A stretch of DNA of 45,807 bases from Verrucomicrobiia bacterium (GTDB taxonomy: Bacteria; Verrucomicrobiota; Verrucomicrobiia; Verrucomicrobiales; Akkermansiaceae). The stretch covers positions 1 to 45,807 of the forward strand of contig CANHQJ010000029.1 of NCBI GenBank assembly GCA_947462875.1. Reading direction: 5' to 3'. The notes beneath the pieces were generated by a model, which was not told where the DNA came from, ran no database searches, and saw only the letters and a program-made list of their open reading frames with translations. The number at the start of each line of letters is the position of its first letter. Positions within the stretch are counted from its first letter, which is position 1. Of the stretch, positions 16,018 through 25,530 are shown one piece after another. The translations under genes and the position numbers were made by a program.

Positions 16018-19000
16018 TTAAATTTCGTTTTGATTCAGCCAGCGGAAGCTCTCGATCTGGAATCTCCGGCCGAAGGCGCGATTCAAGGGCCGCAGCGCGT
16101 TGTTGATCGCAAATGTGCCCGAGCCATTCATCGTAGTGGCTGACACATCAGAATCATTGGCGGGATCGATGTATTCCGGCACGCGTTGCACCACCGCCTC
16201 GCACCAGGCGCGCGCGGAAACTCCGCCATTGGCATCGAGGGCCTCGCCGTAGGCACGGATGCGGAACGTGTCATCCCGCACGTTGAGTGTGTTGGCGATG
16301 GGCTTGAGCAAATCGGACTGAATGATGTATCCCGGGACGCCCGCCAAGCGCGATCCGGTAGCTGCTTCTGGTGTCGCAAAGCTGTTGGTGCCGAGGTCGG
16401 CTTGCGTGATCATCAGGAGATTTTTGGGATTTTTGTAGCGGAAATTGATCGATCGCGAATCGGGATTCTGGTCATCGTAATCGATGGCACTTTGCAGCGC
16501 TCCCATGAGGCCGAGTTCGTTGGTGGCAAGGCGCCGGTTGATGAATTCGGAAAAGTTGAGAAAGGGACCGCGCGCTTTCACTTGTTTCACGCATTCTTCC
16601 GCCAGTGTTCTGAGCTGGTTGTCATCGAGAAAGCGAACGCCGCTCCAACCGTTCGTTCCATCCGGCATCGTGACGCCGCGGCCCGCATCATCCATCTCTT
16701 TGTCGGAAACTTCGGTGTCGAAGCGGGACAGGGCGATTCGTTTTCCTGAGGGCACCGCGATTTTCTGTAAGCTGCCGTTGGCGGTGCGATACACCAACTG
16801 GCGCTCGCGTATGCCGGCGAAAAGCGCCTGCCATGCCTCCACGGAGGTGCTGTTCACATTGAACATGCCGTCGACCACAAGATGTTTCGCGGCTTTCAGA
16901 TAGCCGTTGGACGCTTGCAGATCGGTTTTGATGGCGGTTGGCTGCCTGCCGCCGTCATGGAAGCGGTAGCGCGAATTGGCCAGGCCTTGCTCGGCAATCA
17001 GACGGTCCAGGTTCGCACTGAGACTGACCGCCGAACTGGCGCCCGGCCGCGTCTGGTTCGCCAGCGAGGAAACAAAATAATCGTCCCATAGGGCGTCGTT
17101 GAGAAGAAACACGTGATCCCAGTAGTCGCAGTAGGCTTTTGTATCGACTTGCTCGGTGATGCTGGGGTTTTGGCGATCGATCACATCCTGGCTTTTCGAG
17201 TTGTCGATGAATCGGTACACATCATCGCGCCGCAGCATGGGATGCATGAACGAATTGCCGATGCCGGGACCGGTGACGCCGCTCTGGTAGGCGACGCGCT
17301 TGCTCTCCGCGCAGTACAGCGAGCATTGCGCCACGCTGCTGCCGTTTCCGGTAAACGATTGGGGAAAATTGGGGGCGAGTTGATCCGCTCTGAGCCAGCC
17401 GGGATTGATGCGCATGTTGGCGAAGCCCGCGAGGCTGCTGACCGGCGCGGTAGGCAGCTCTAACAAGGCAGCGGAAGTGACTTGCTCGTATGCGGGCGCT
17501 CCCGACCCGAGAAACGCCTTGTCCCCGATCTGGCCGACGATTTTACTGACGCCTAACGAGGTCGTGGCGCCAAACGTGACGATGTAAGGGCAGTCGAGCC
17601 TTTGGGTATGGGCGATGGTGTCATCCATGGACATGTACATGCCGCTGCCGAAGTAGTAAGGCGGAGAGTGGATCCAGTTGCGGCTGCGCCAGTCCTTTTC
17701 CCAATCGATGCTCGGATAATCGAACTGGAAGATCCCCTTGATGGCCATTTGCGCATAGGCCACAATCTTGGGATTGCCATCAAAGGTCCACTCCGCGAGA
17801 TTGCCGATGCCCGGGGGGGTGATCGCCGTGTTGGTCTGGTCCGGAACGTGTGGGCTGCGTTGAAACCAGTCGTTGGAATAGGTCATGGGCAAGCCGCCGG
17901 ATGCGGGTGTCAGCCGTGATTCCATGAACATGGCCCCGGGTGTGTTGCCATTGTTCACGCCGCCGCCCCACTGGGCGCAGGAAAACTCGTAGGAGACCGC
18001 GGGCTTTTCCGCGGGGGAGAACGTGCTCACCTGACTGGCCCCGCTGCCCACTCGCCAGATCCGCTCATCGCCGACCACCACATTCGGGTCGAAGCCCGGG
18101 GCGAGGTCCGCGGTTATCGCCTGACTTGACGTGGAGCTGTCAATGGTGGCTTTCATGGAAAAGACTTTCAACTCGCCCGGTTGGAAAACGATGTCTCCCG
18201 AGCCGCCGGATGTCAGCCTGCCATTGAAGTTCTTGGCATCGAAGTAGCCATTCATCGTTTTGTAGACGCCGTTGGTATAAAATTTCGAGTTTGTCGGCCA
18301 CATTCTGTATCCTTTGCAAGACATCGTCATCATGCCGGAAGGAATGACCAGCTCGGTATTGTAGGGATTCCAAAAGGTGAATACCGGGCTGTAGTACTGA
18401 AGGCAGGAAAATTTCCCATTGGCCGCGGGGCGGGTCGCCAAACTGTAGATCAAGGTCAGCTTCGCCAGCACAGGAGCCCGCCAGTAGTGATTGGATCCGT
18501 CCCACGGAGGGTTGGTCACCGACATCGAGGAGGAAGAGGCGAAGTCGGTGAAGGGTTTGCTGCCCCTCCAATTCAGCGCGCCAATTTTCCCTTGTTCGGT
18601 CTGGCTGGCATCACTGCCCGTGCGATACATGCGATAGTAATGCCGCATATTCGTCCATGAGGCGAAGTGGCGATTGGGGATCACCGGTCTCTTCGCGACC
18701 AGATCCGAGCTCATCGGGCGGATGGATGGTTCGCGAATGTCGCTTCCCATCGAGAAATTGAACGGAGCGGGCATCGAACCGCCGGGGCGCTCGAACAAGA
18801 GGCTGAGATCTTTTTTCAAATGCCCTGATCGCACACTCGCGACCACGCCCTGGCTCTGCGCCGTGAGATCGAAGAAATGGTTCGCCACGGTTGTTGTGTC
18901 GATCTCCGCAGGTGCCAGACTCTGGGTGGTGACCAATTTGTCTGCGATCGCAGGATCGCTGTCGATGGCGGCAAAGCCATTGATGGATCCCACGCCCACT

Positions 19001-19716
19001 TCGGCGGTGTTCCCCTGTGACGCTTGCCACGCATCAACGGACAAATTGCGCGTCTTTTTGGCGAGGCTGATCTTCGCTTTGTGATTCTCCGGGCTGATCC
19101 ACCATGCGTGTTTGCCATTCTGATTGACGGGTTTCAGATACGCACGGGTGATGTTTTCGGGATTGGCATTCGCGCTGGCACCCAAGCTGCCTTTGCCCAC
19201 CATGATGACGGAATTGCTGTCATCCCATCCGTTCAGAGAATCCGCCGCGTTGGCATTGGTCATGCTCGCGGTTGGCATCGATAACAACCATGATCGAAAC
19301 ATGTTGGAGCGTTTGGGAATGTAAGTGCTTCGAATGGAGGGGAGATTGCTGCCGCCGGGTGGCGTATAACTGGTGTTCAGCCAATTCCCCCAGGAATTGT
19401 ATGCGGCCAACCAGTGCGGTTGTGCGACGCCCTCGATGGCCGCCGTTTTCGGATTGCCATCAAAAATCGCCGCCTCGGCGCTGATGCGCATGTCGGGGCC
19501 CATCTGCTTTTGCAATTCACCGATGGCGATCATCAGCGCCAGCCGCGCGTTAGAGCGAGCGATCGATTGGCCATTTGTCTGTGCCGTCCCCCGCAGTGTC
19601 ACCGATGACAAGGACAGCAGCCCTATCGAGATCATCACTAACAATACCAACAAGGAAATCGTTAGAATCAGCGTGAACCCTTGATTTCTGTGGAAAATGA
19701 ATCGGTTCTTTTTCAT
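16018..19716 (-). CDS. Verru_Chthon cassette protein A-like pseudopilin-type protein
   Basis: The start at 19716 gives a type IV pilin-like leader: MKKNRFIFHRNQG then FTLILTISLLVLLVMISIGLLSLSSVTLR. The prepilin-peptidase G|F junction is at 13-14, with a long hydrophobic helix and no glutamate at +5. The frame is open 65 codons further but without leader features. The following ARLALMIAIGELQKQMGPDMRISA is the conserved start of the Verru_Chthon cassette protein A family (TIGR02600-like, as remembered). The remaining ~1130 residues are mixed beta structure. Cassette partners B, C and D are usually described nearby; none is seen, only the secreted protein at 15272-15997. It probably belongs to a pseudopilus-like envelope assembly. 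Confidence 0.75.
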   Translation of the reverse strand: MKKNRFIFHRNQGFTLILTISLLVLLVMISIGLLSLSSVTLRGTAQTNGQSIARSNARLALMIAIGELQKQMGPDMRISAEAAIFDGNPKTAAIEGVAQPHWLAAYNSWGNWLNTSYTPPGGSNLPSIRSTYIPKRSNMFRSWLLSMPTASMTNANAADSLNGWDDSNSVIMVGKGSLGASANANPENITRAYLKPVNQNGKHAWWISPENHKAKISLAKKTRNLSVDAWQASQGNTAEVGVGSINGFAAIDSDPAIADKLVTTQSLAPAEIDTTTVANHFFDLTAQSQGVVASVRSGHLKKDLSLLFERPGGSMPAPFNFSMGSDIREPSIRPMSSDLVAKRPVIPNRHFASWTNMRHYYRMYRTGSDASQTEQGKIGALNWRGSKPFTDFASSSSMSVTNPPWDGSNHYWRAPVLAKLTLIYSLATRPAANGKFSCLQYYSPVFTFWNPYNTELVIPSGMMTMSCKGYRMWPTNSKFYTNGVYKTMNGYFDAKNFNGRLTSGGSGDIVFQPGELKVFSMKATIDSSTSSQAITADLAPGFDPNVVVGDERIWRVGSGASQVSTFSPAEKPAVSYEFSCAQWGGGVNNGNTPGAMFMESRLTPASGGLPMTYSNDWFQRSPHVPDQTNTAITPPGIGNLAEWTFDGNPKIVAYAQMAIKGIFQFDYPSIDWEKDWRSRNWIHSPPYYFGSGMYMSMDDTIAHTQRLDCPYIVTFGATTSLGVSKIVGQIGDKAFLGSGAPAYEQVTSAALLELPTAPVSSLAGFANMRINPGWLRADQLAPNFPQSFTGNGSSVAQCSLYCAESKRVAYQSGVTGPGIGNSFMHPMLRRDDVYRFIDNSKSQDVIDRQNPSITEQVDTKAYCDYWDHVFLLNDALWDDYFVSSLANQTRPGASSAVSLSANLDRLIAEQGLANSRYRFHDGGRQPTAIKTDLQASNGYLKAAKHLVVDGMFNVNSTSVEAWQALFAGIRERQLVYRTANGSLQKIAVPSGKRIALSRFDTEVSDKEMDDAGRGVTMPDGTNGWSGVRFLDDNQLRTLAEECVKQVKARGPFLNFSEFINRRLATNELGLMGALQSAIDYDDQNPDSRSINFRYKNPKNLLMITQADLGTNSFATPEAATGSRLAGVPGYIIQSDLLKPIANTLNVRDDTFRIRAYGEALDANGGVSARAWCEAVVQRVPEYIDPANDSDVSATTMNGSGTFAINNALRPLNRAFGRRFQIESFRWLNQNEI

Positions 19717-19740
19717 GACGTGAAACGTTGCCTGAGCATA

Positions 19741-19755
19741 CATTGTATGACAATG
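19741..19755. promoter_or_regulatory. Operator-like inverted repeat upstream of the pseudopilin gene
   Basis: CATTGT-ATG-ACAATG is a perfect 6-bp inverted repeat with a 3-nt centre, 25 bases upstream of the minus-strand start at 19716. It lies in the 276-base divergent gap that also precedes the sialate O-acetylesterase. Size and place fit a repressor site, but it is short enough to be chance. Confidence 0.3.
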
Positions 19756-19992
19756 CTTTCGCATCGCAAGGAGAAAAATCATGATTTCGGTTTTTACAGC
19801 ATGAAAAGTCATCATGATGCATTCTGCGAGCATTGGTCTGAGATCTTCTCTCACCCCATATGAGCGATTCGATCGCAAACCGGTATTTTTTTGAAGCGCA
19901 ATCCCTTCCACAGTTCGGATTTTCCATTGATCATTCTGCGGATCATCGACAGGATCTCGTCAACCCGTTCGTAATCCCATTCCATCCAACCC

Positions 19993-21576
19993 ATGAAAAA
20001 CCGTACACATCTCTCATCGATCCTGGCCATCGCAGCCTTGGCCATCGCCACCGCGCAAGCCGAGGTGAAACCCAATCCACTCTTCTCCGACGGCGCTGTG
20101 CTGCAGCGTGGTCAGAAAATTCCCGTGTGGGGCAGCGCCCGCGATGGCGAGAAAGTCACCGTGGAAATGCAAGGGCAGAAAGTCAGCACCACGGCCAGCT
20201 CCGGCAAGTGGAGCGTGCGCCTGGACGCGCTTAAGGAAGGCGGTCCGTTCACGATGAAAATCACGGGCGACAATGCCGTGACCATCAACAACCTGCTCGT
20301 TGGTGAGGTGTGGGTTTGCTCCGGTCAATCCAACATGGAATGGACCTTTGCCAAGGCGCACAATGCGAAAGAAGAAGGGCCCAAGGCGAACTATCCGAAC
20401 ATCCGGATGTTCACGGTGAAAAAAACCATTTCCGCCAAACCGCTCGAGGAAGCGACCGGCTCCTGGGTGGTGTGCTCGCCGCAGACGGTCCCGGGTTTCT
20501 CCGCCGTGGGCTACTTTTTCGCCCGTGATCTCCATCAAAAACTCGGTGTGCCCGTGGGCATGTTGCACACCTCGTGGGGCGGCACACCCGCCCAGTCGTG
20601 GACCAGCCTGGAAGGATTCGGCACGCAGCCGGAACTCCAGGAATACGTCACGGCGGCCAAGCAGAAACTCGCCACCTATGATGCCGAGATCGCCGCCTTC
20701 GATGCGAAGACGAAAGAATTCGCGAACCAAAACAAGCAATGGATGGAGACGGTGAACAAGCCTTTCCAGGAAGCCACCAAACAATGGAACGAAGCCGCCG
20801 CCCAGGCCAAAAAAGCCGGTCAGCCCGCTCCTCCCAAGCCGACTCTTGCTTCGCCACAACCCAAGCCGCCCGTTCATCCGCTCGGCAGCCCGCATCATCC
20901 GACCGGTCTCTACAACGGCATGGTCGCGCCTCTCATTCCCTTCGGCATCAAGGGCGCGATCTGGTATCAGGGTGAGTCGAACGCCGGCAAGGCCTTGCAG
21001 TATCGCACGCTGTTCCCCGCGATGATCGCCGACTGGCGCTCGCGCTGGAACGTGGGAGATTTTCCTTTCCTCTTCGTGCAAATCGCTCCGTTCAAGGGAC
21101 AACCCGCGGAAATCCGCGAGGCGCAGTTTCTCACCCTTGGAAAAGTGAAAAATACCGCCATGGCCGTGACCACGGATGTGGGCAATGCCAACGACATCCA
21201 TCCCAACCAAAAGGAACCGGTCGGCCAGCGTCTCGCCCTCGCCGCGCGTGCTCTGGCCTATGGCGAAAAAATCGAATACTCGGGACCGCTCTATGATTCG
21301 ATGAAAGCGTCTAACGGAAAAATCACCTTGCGCTTCCGTCACACCGGCGGTGGCCTCGTTGCCAAGGATGGTCCGCTGAAAGGCTTCACCATTGCCGGGA
21401 AGGATCAGCAGTTCGTGCCGGCCGTCGCCGAAATCCAGGGCGACACCGTTGTCGTTTCCGCCGACTCCATCGCCGATCCCCAGGCGGTCCGCTACGGTTG
21501 GGCGAACGTTCCGGATGTCAATCTGTTCAACAAGGAAGGTCTTCCCGCCTCGCCGTTCCGCACGGATGTGCCGTGA
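19993..21576 (+). CDS. Secreted sialate O-acetylesterase family protein
   Basis: The 527-residue product has a signal peptide (1-23, ending AQA) and a beta-sandwich N-terminal domain (about 25-105; NPLFSDGAVLQRGQKIPVWG). An SGNH-type hydrolase core follows, with the nucleophile S113 in CSGQSNM, a GAIWYQGESN block near 320, and the D-x-H pair in NANDIHPNQ near 400. This is the SASA/DUF303 family, which removes O-acetyl groups from sialic acids and other acetylated glycans. Residues about 215-300 are a Lys/Ala/Pro-rich helical insertion not needed for catalysis. A sulfatase follows 46 bases downstream on the same strand, suggesting joint attack on a decorated polysaccharide. Confidence 0.85.
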   Translation: MKNRTHLSSILAIAALAIATAQAEVKPNPLFSDGAVLQRGQKIPVWGSARDGEKVTVEMQGQKVSTTASSGKWSVRLDALKEGGPFTMKITGDNAVTINNLLVGEVWVCSGQSNMEWTFAKAHNAKEEGPKANYPNIRMFTVKKTISAKPLEEATGSWVVCSPQTVPGFSAVGYFFARDLHQKLGVPVGMLHTSWGGTPAQSWTSLEGFGTQPELQEYVTAAKQKLATYDAEIAAFDAKTKEFANQNKQWMETVNKPFQEATKQWNEAAAQAKKAGQPAPPKPTLASPQPKPPVHPLGSPHHPTGLYNGMVAPLIPFGIKGAIWYQGESNAGKALQYRTLFPAMIADWRSRWNVGDFPFLFVQIAPFKGQPAEIREAQFLTLGKVKNTAMAVTTDVGNANDIHPNQKEPVGQRLALAARALAYGEKIEYSGPLYDSMKASNGKITLRFRHTGGGLVAKDGPLKGFTIAGKDQQFVPAVAEIQGDTVVVSADSIADPQAVRYGWANVPDVNLFNKEGLPASPFRTDVP

Positions 21577-21622
21577 TGATGCCTTGTCACGCACATGGGC
21601 TATACCCGTATCGGATTGATGT

Positions 21623-23092
21623 ATGAAACACCTTTTGCTCGCTCTTCTCCTGATCAATGCCGCCTTTGCGGAGTTGCCTAACATCATTCTGATGATGGGC
21701 GATGACCACGGTTGGGAAGAGACGGGCTACAACGGCCACCCGCATGTGAAAACTCCGGTGCTCGATGAAATGGCGGCCACGGGTTTTCAGTTTCAGAATT
21801 TCCACGCCGCTCACTCGAGTTGCTCGCCCACGCGGGCCAGCTTCCTCACGGGCCGGCATCCGAACCGCATGGGCACGTTTGCGCCCGGGTGGTCGTTCCG
21901 TCCGGAAGAAATCACCAGCGCCCACTTGCTCACCAAGGCGGGCTATCATTGCATGCACTTCGGCAAGTGGCACGTCGGTGCCGTGAAGGCGGGATCGCCG
22001 GTGAATCCGGGGGCCATGGGATTTCACGAATGGCTCTCGCACGACAATTTTTTCGAGATGAATCCCTCGTTCTCGCGCAATGGCGCCGCGCCGCAGGTGA
22101 TCAAGGGCGAAAGCTCGGAGATCCTCGTGCGCGAGGCCATGGCGGGAATCGATCGCGCGCGCAAGGCGGGCAAGCCGGTGTTCCAGGTGATCTGGTTCGG
22201 CTCGCCGCACGAACCCTACAGCGGCCTGCCGCAGGATCTGGCGCTCTACGATGATCTGCCCGCCAAATACACCAAACCCGTGAGCCTCACTTCGAACGAG
22301 ACCGGTGGCTCCACCCGCCGACCGCAGGGCGAAGTGCTGCGCGAACGCTACGCGGAGATCACCGCCATGGATCGCGCCATCGGACTGCTGCGCAAGCACC
22401 TCGCATCGTCCGGCCTGCGCGATAACACGCTGCTTTTTTATTGCGGTGATAACGGCACATCACCGGAGAGCGCGCTCGGGTTTCCGCACCGCGGTGCCAA
22501 GGGCACGATCTATCAAGGCGGCACGCTGGTGCCCGGTGTAATGGAGTGGCCGGCGCGCATTCCCAAGCCGCGACGCAGCGCTTTCCGCGCCTCCACCAGC
22601 GACCTCCTGCCCACCCTTGCCGCCATCACCGGTCAAGCGCTTCCGGAGCGACCTCTGGACGGCATCGATCTCGCTCCCGCGCTTGCTGGCAAGGTTACCG
22701 AGCGTCCCAGCGCCATGGCTTTCTGGGAGTTTCACACCGCGCATCGATCGGGTGCGGAGCCCTACATCGATCCGGAGCTGCAAAAAGGCACCACGCCACT
22801 CGTGAAAAAATCCGGTGGCAAGGCCACGCGTGATTTTATCAACCTGCGCTACACCGCTATCACGGAAGCTGATTATCACGGCGCGCGTTCTTACATCGAT
22901 GGCCGGCACAAACTCATTCTTCGCGATAAGAAAAACGAGACCATCACAGAGCTCTACGACCTCAACGCCGATCCTGCCGAGAAAAACGACATCAGCGCGC
23001 AGCACCCCGAGCTCATAAGGAAACTCAGCGCCGATCTCCGGAAATGGCAGGACTCCGTGCTTCAGAGCCTGATGGGCAAGGACTACCGCTAG
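21623..23092 (+). CDS. Secreted sulfatase (CSPTR type)
   Basis: The 489-residue protein has a signal peptide of about 16 residues, metal-binding D27-D28 in MMGDDHG, and the sulfatase signature C67-S-P-T-R71 where the cysteine becomes formylglycine. Also visible are FGKWHVG, the late metal-binding block YCGDNG and the C-terminal LYDLNADPAEKNDIS. This is arylsulfatase A-like (S1 family); the substrate cannot be told. It follows the sialate O-acetylesterase closely on the same strand. An insertion near residue 360-410 includes HTAHRSGAEPYIDPELQ. Activity needs a formylglycine-generating enzyme or anSME encoded elsewhere. Confidence 0.9.
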   Translation: MKHLLLALLLINAAFAELPNIILMMGDDHGWEETGYNGHPHVKTPVLDEMAATGFQFQNFHAAHSSCSPTRASFLTGRHPNRMGTFAPGWSFRPEEITSAHLLTKAGYHCMHFGKWHVGAVKAGSPVNPGAMGFHEWLSHDNFFEMNPSFSRNGAAPQVIKGESSEILVREAMAGIDRARKAGKPVFQVIWFGSPHEPYSGLPQDLALYDDLPAKYTKPVSLTSNETGGSTRRPQGEVLRERYAEITAMDRAIGLLRKHLASSGLRDNTLLFYCGDNGTSPESALGFPHRGAKGTIYQGGTLVPGVMEWPARIPKPRRSAFRASTSDLLPTLAAITGQALPERPLDGIDLAPALAGKVTERPSAMAFWEFHTAHRSGAEPYIDPELQKGTTPLVKKSGGKATRDFINLRYTAITEADYHGARSYIDGRHKLILRDKKNETITELYDLNADPAEKNDISAQHPELIRKLSADLRKWQDSVLQSLMGKDYR

Positions 23093-23165
23093 AACAGTGG
23101 AACTCCGCCCGCCGGATAATCCCGCTTGGCAAAATATGCGCAGGTCGCTAGTCTCGCCCCGTTTC

Positions 23166-24971
23166 ATGAATTCCACCACGCCCGTATATAGCAACATTTC
23201 CGGATATCTTTTCGCCAATCTCGACAACTTGAAAGAGTGGCGGGTGAAGCTGATGGAGGAGTGCAAGGCGCACCAACTCAAGGGAACCATCCTTCTGAGC
23301 ACGGAAGGAATCAATTTGTTTTTGGCGGGTCAGCGTGAGGACATCGAGCATCTCATCGCGGTGGTGCGGAGCATCCCGGGGCTGGAGAAATTCCAGGCGA
23401 AGTTCAGCGAGAGCGATCATCAGCCGTTCAATCGCATGCTGGTGCGCATCAAAAAGGAAATCATCTCGTTCGGCGTGCCAGAGGTGGATCCGGCGAAATA
23501 CACGTCGCGCCATTTGCCTGCCGCGACCTTGAAGCAGTGGCTCGATGAAGGCCGCCCGGTGACCTTACTGGATACCCGCAATGACTACGAGGTGAAGCTC
23601 GGCACGTTTCGCAATGCCATTCCCATCGGCGTGGATACCTTCCGCCAGTTTCCCGATGCCGTCGCCAAGCTGCCGGAGGATCTGAAAAAACAACCGATCG
23701 TCACGTTTTGCACGGGTGGCATCCGCTGTGAAAAAGCGGCTCCCTACATGGAGTTGCAGGGTTTTGAAAACATCTATCAACTCGATGGCGGGATCCTGAA
23801 GTACTTCGAGGAGGTGGGCGGCGATCACTACGACGGCGAGTGTTTTGTGTTCGATCACCGCGTCGGCCTCGACCCCAGCCTGCGCGAGACACCCTCGGCG
23901 ATTTGTTTTCATTGCCAGGCCCCGCTGGAGCTGGAGGAACAACAGGATCCGCGCTACGTGGAAGGGGAGTCGTGCCCGTATTGTTTTGTGGGAGAGGAGG
24001 AAAAAATGCAGCAGACTCTGGAAAAGCGCAGGCTGGCGCTGGCACAGGTGGTGCATCCCTTGCCCGGCAGCGTGCCGTATGAAAACATCCGTCCGTTGTT
24101 CATCAAGCAGGATTTCGATGGCTGGACCTTGCTCGATCTGTTGGTGCGCCTGTTCCCTCACATCGAGGAAACGGAGTGGCGGCATCGGCTCGATGAGGGA
24201 CGTTTTACCAATGCGCGAGGCGAGGTGGTGACGGGTTCACAGACCGTGCGCGGCGGCGAACGCTACGAGCAGCGCATGACCCTCGCGGCCGAGCCCGATG
24301 TGAATGCGGACATCCGTTTTCTCTACGAAGACAGCGCCCTCATCGTCATACGCAAGCCCGCTCCGCTGCCCATGCATCCCTGCGGGCGCTTTCATCGCAA
24401 TACCTTGCAGCACATCATCAACCAGGTCATCCACCCGGCACCGCGCCCGGTGCATCGGCTGGATGCGAATACCGCGGGACTTGTCCTCTTCGCGCGCACA
24501 CGGCCGATCTGCGCGAAGATGCAGCGGCAGTTCCAGCAGCATACGATGGAAAAAACCTATCTGGTCCGCGTGCAGGGCCAGCCCGCATGGCAGCATTATG
24601 TTTGTGAGGCACCATTGACCACCGCTCCGGATGTCGCCGGCTCGCGCGATATTGATGAAGAGGAAGGCCAGTCCGCCCGCACGGATTTTGTGGTGCTGCA
24701 CCGTTATGCTGACGGCACGGCGCTGTTGCAGGCATCCCTGCACACAGGCCGCACCAATCAGATCCGCGTTCACCTGTGGCATCTGGGCTTCCCCGTTTGT
24801 GGCGATCCCACCTATTTGCCGGAGAAAAAAGTCGCGGCGACGCAGACCTTGGATTGCAGCGATAAGCCGATGTTGTTGCATGCCTGGCGCTTGTCTTGTG
24901 ATCATCCTCATAGCGGACAGCGGCTAACCTTTGAGGATGAGCGACCAGCGTGGGCGGTGGTGCCATTCTAA
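23166..24971 (+). CDS. Fused tRNA U34 hydroxylase (TrhO rhodanese) and RluA-type pseudouridine synthase
   Basis: The start MNSTTPVYSNISGYLF at 23166 begins exactly at the TrhO N-terminal domain; the frame is open 23 codons further without similarity. Residues 1-280 are TrhO-like: ferredoxin-like N-domain, rhodanese with active C182 in FCTGGIRCEKA, then two Cys pairs (C247/C250 and C270/C273) that look zinc-binding. Residues about 310-365 resemble an S4 RNA-binding domain (GWTLLDLLVRLFPHIEE). Residues 375-601 are an RluA pseudouridine synthase with HRLD430-433 (catalytic D433), HTGRTNQIRVHLWHLGFPVCGDP and a TYLVRVQG strand. One chain would thus carry two RNA-modifying activities. No frameshift is needed; the fusion is read in one frame of 601 codons. 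Confidence 0.85.
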   Translation: MNSTTPVYSNISGYLFANLDNLKEWRVKLMEECKAHQLKGTILLSTEGINLFLAGQREDIEHLIAVVRSIPGLEKFQAKFSESDHQPFNRMLVRIKKEIISFGVPEVDPAKYTSRHLPAATLKQWLDEGRPVTLLDTRNDYEVKLGTFRNAIPIGVDTFRQFPDAVAKLPEDLKKQPIVTFCTGGIRCEKAAPYMELQGFENIYQLDGGILKYFEEVGGDHYDGECFVFDHRVGLDPSLRETPSAICFHCQAPLELEEQQDPRYVEGESCPYCFVGEEEKMQQTLEKRRLALAQVVHPLPGSVPYENIRPLFIKQDFDGWTLLDLLVRLFPHIEETEWRHRLDEGRFTNARGEVVTGSQTVRGGERYEQRMTLAAEPDVNADIRFLYEDSALIVIRKPAPLPMHPCGRFHRNTLQHIINQVIHPAPRPVHRLDANTAGLVLFARTRPICAKMQRQFQQHTMEKTYLVRVQGQPAWQHYVCEAPLTTAPDVAGSRDIDEEEGQSARTDFVVLHRYADGTALLQASLHTGRTNQIRVHLWHLGFPVCGDPTYLPEKKVAATQTLDCSDKPMLLHAWRLSCDHPHSGQRLTFEDERPAWAVVPF

Positions 24972-25044
24972 AACGGTTCGTACACTGCTAAAAACAACTT
25001 GCCAGCGTGCTGATTCGCTATTACAGGTTCGCACGTCCTATTCC

Positions 25045-25518
25045 ATGAAGTTATCAGAAATCCTTACTCCGAGCCATATCTTGCCTGATTTGCAAGCGGG
25101 TGATCGTTGGGAAGCGATGGATGAATTGCTGGATCACCTGATCAGCGTGGGAGATTTTTCTCCGGAGTGGCGCTCGGAAGTTTCGAACAGCCTGCGCCTG
25201 CGCGAGGCGATGATCAGCACGGGTGTGGGCGGCGGCGTGGCGATTCCGCACGCCTTTTCCGAGCACATCAACGAAGTGGTGGCCGTCTTCGGACGCTCGC
25301 GCGCGGGGATCGACTTTGAGGCCCAGGATCGCGAGGCGGTGCACTTTGTGGTGTTGTTCATTTCACCCCTGAAGTCCTACCAAAAACACCTGCATGCCCT
25401 CGCCGCGATCGCGCGCATGTTCACCAAGCCGGAAACGCGCGAGCGCATGATGTTTGCGAGCGATGGGGACGAATTGTATCAACTGTTCCGCCAAAAGGTC
25501 GTCGCGATCAAAGTGTGA
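25045..25518 (+). CDS. PTS EIIA domain protein (PtsN/fructose type)
   Basis: From the ATG at 25045 the product is 157 residues, the usual length of a free-standing EIIA of the fructose/nitrogen family. The phosphorylated histidine is H69 in GVGGGVAIPHAF, and VHFVVLFISPLKSYQKHLHALAAIARMF is the family's second signature. PtsN-like proteins usually act as regulators, phosphorylated by NPr/EI-Ntr, and not as sugar transporters; no permease lies nearby. The frame is open upstream to 24931, but this would overlap the preceding gene. The Hsp70 gene begins 12 bases after its stop, suggesting an operon. Confidence 0.85.
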   Translation: MKLSEILTPSHILPDLQAGDRWEAMDELLDHLISVGDFSPEWRSEVSNSLRLREAMISTGVGGGVAIPHAFSEHINEVVAVFGRSRAGIDFEAQDREAVHFVVLFISPLKSYQKHLHALAAIARMFTKPETRERMMFASDGDELYQLFRQKVVAIKV

Positions 25519-25530
25519 ATCTAACAGATT

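Noticed and set aside
20014-21687. Minus-strand frame of 557 codons opposite the acetylesterase
   Set aside because: It mirrors the third codon positions of the SASA gene; no motif or start signal.
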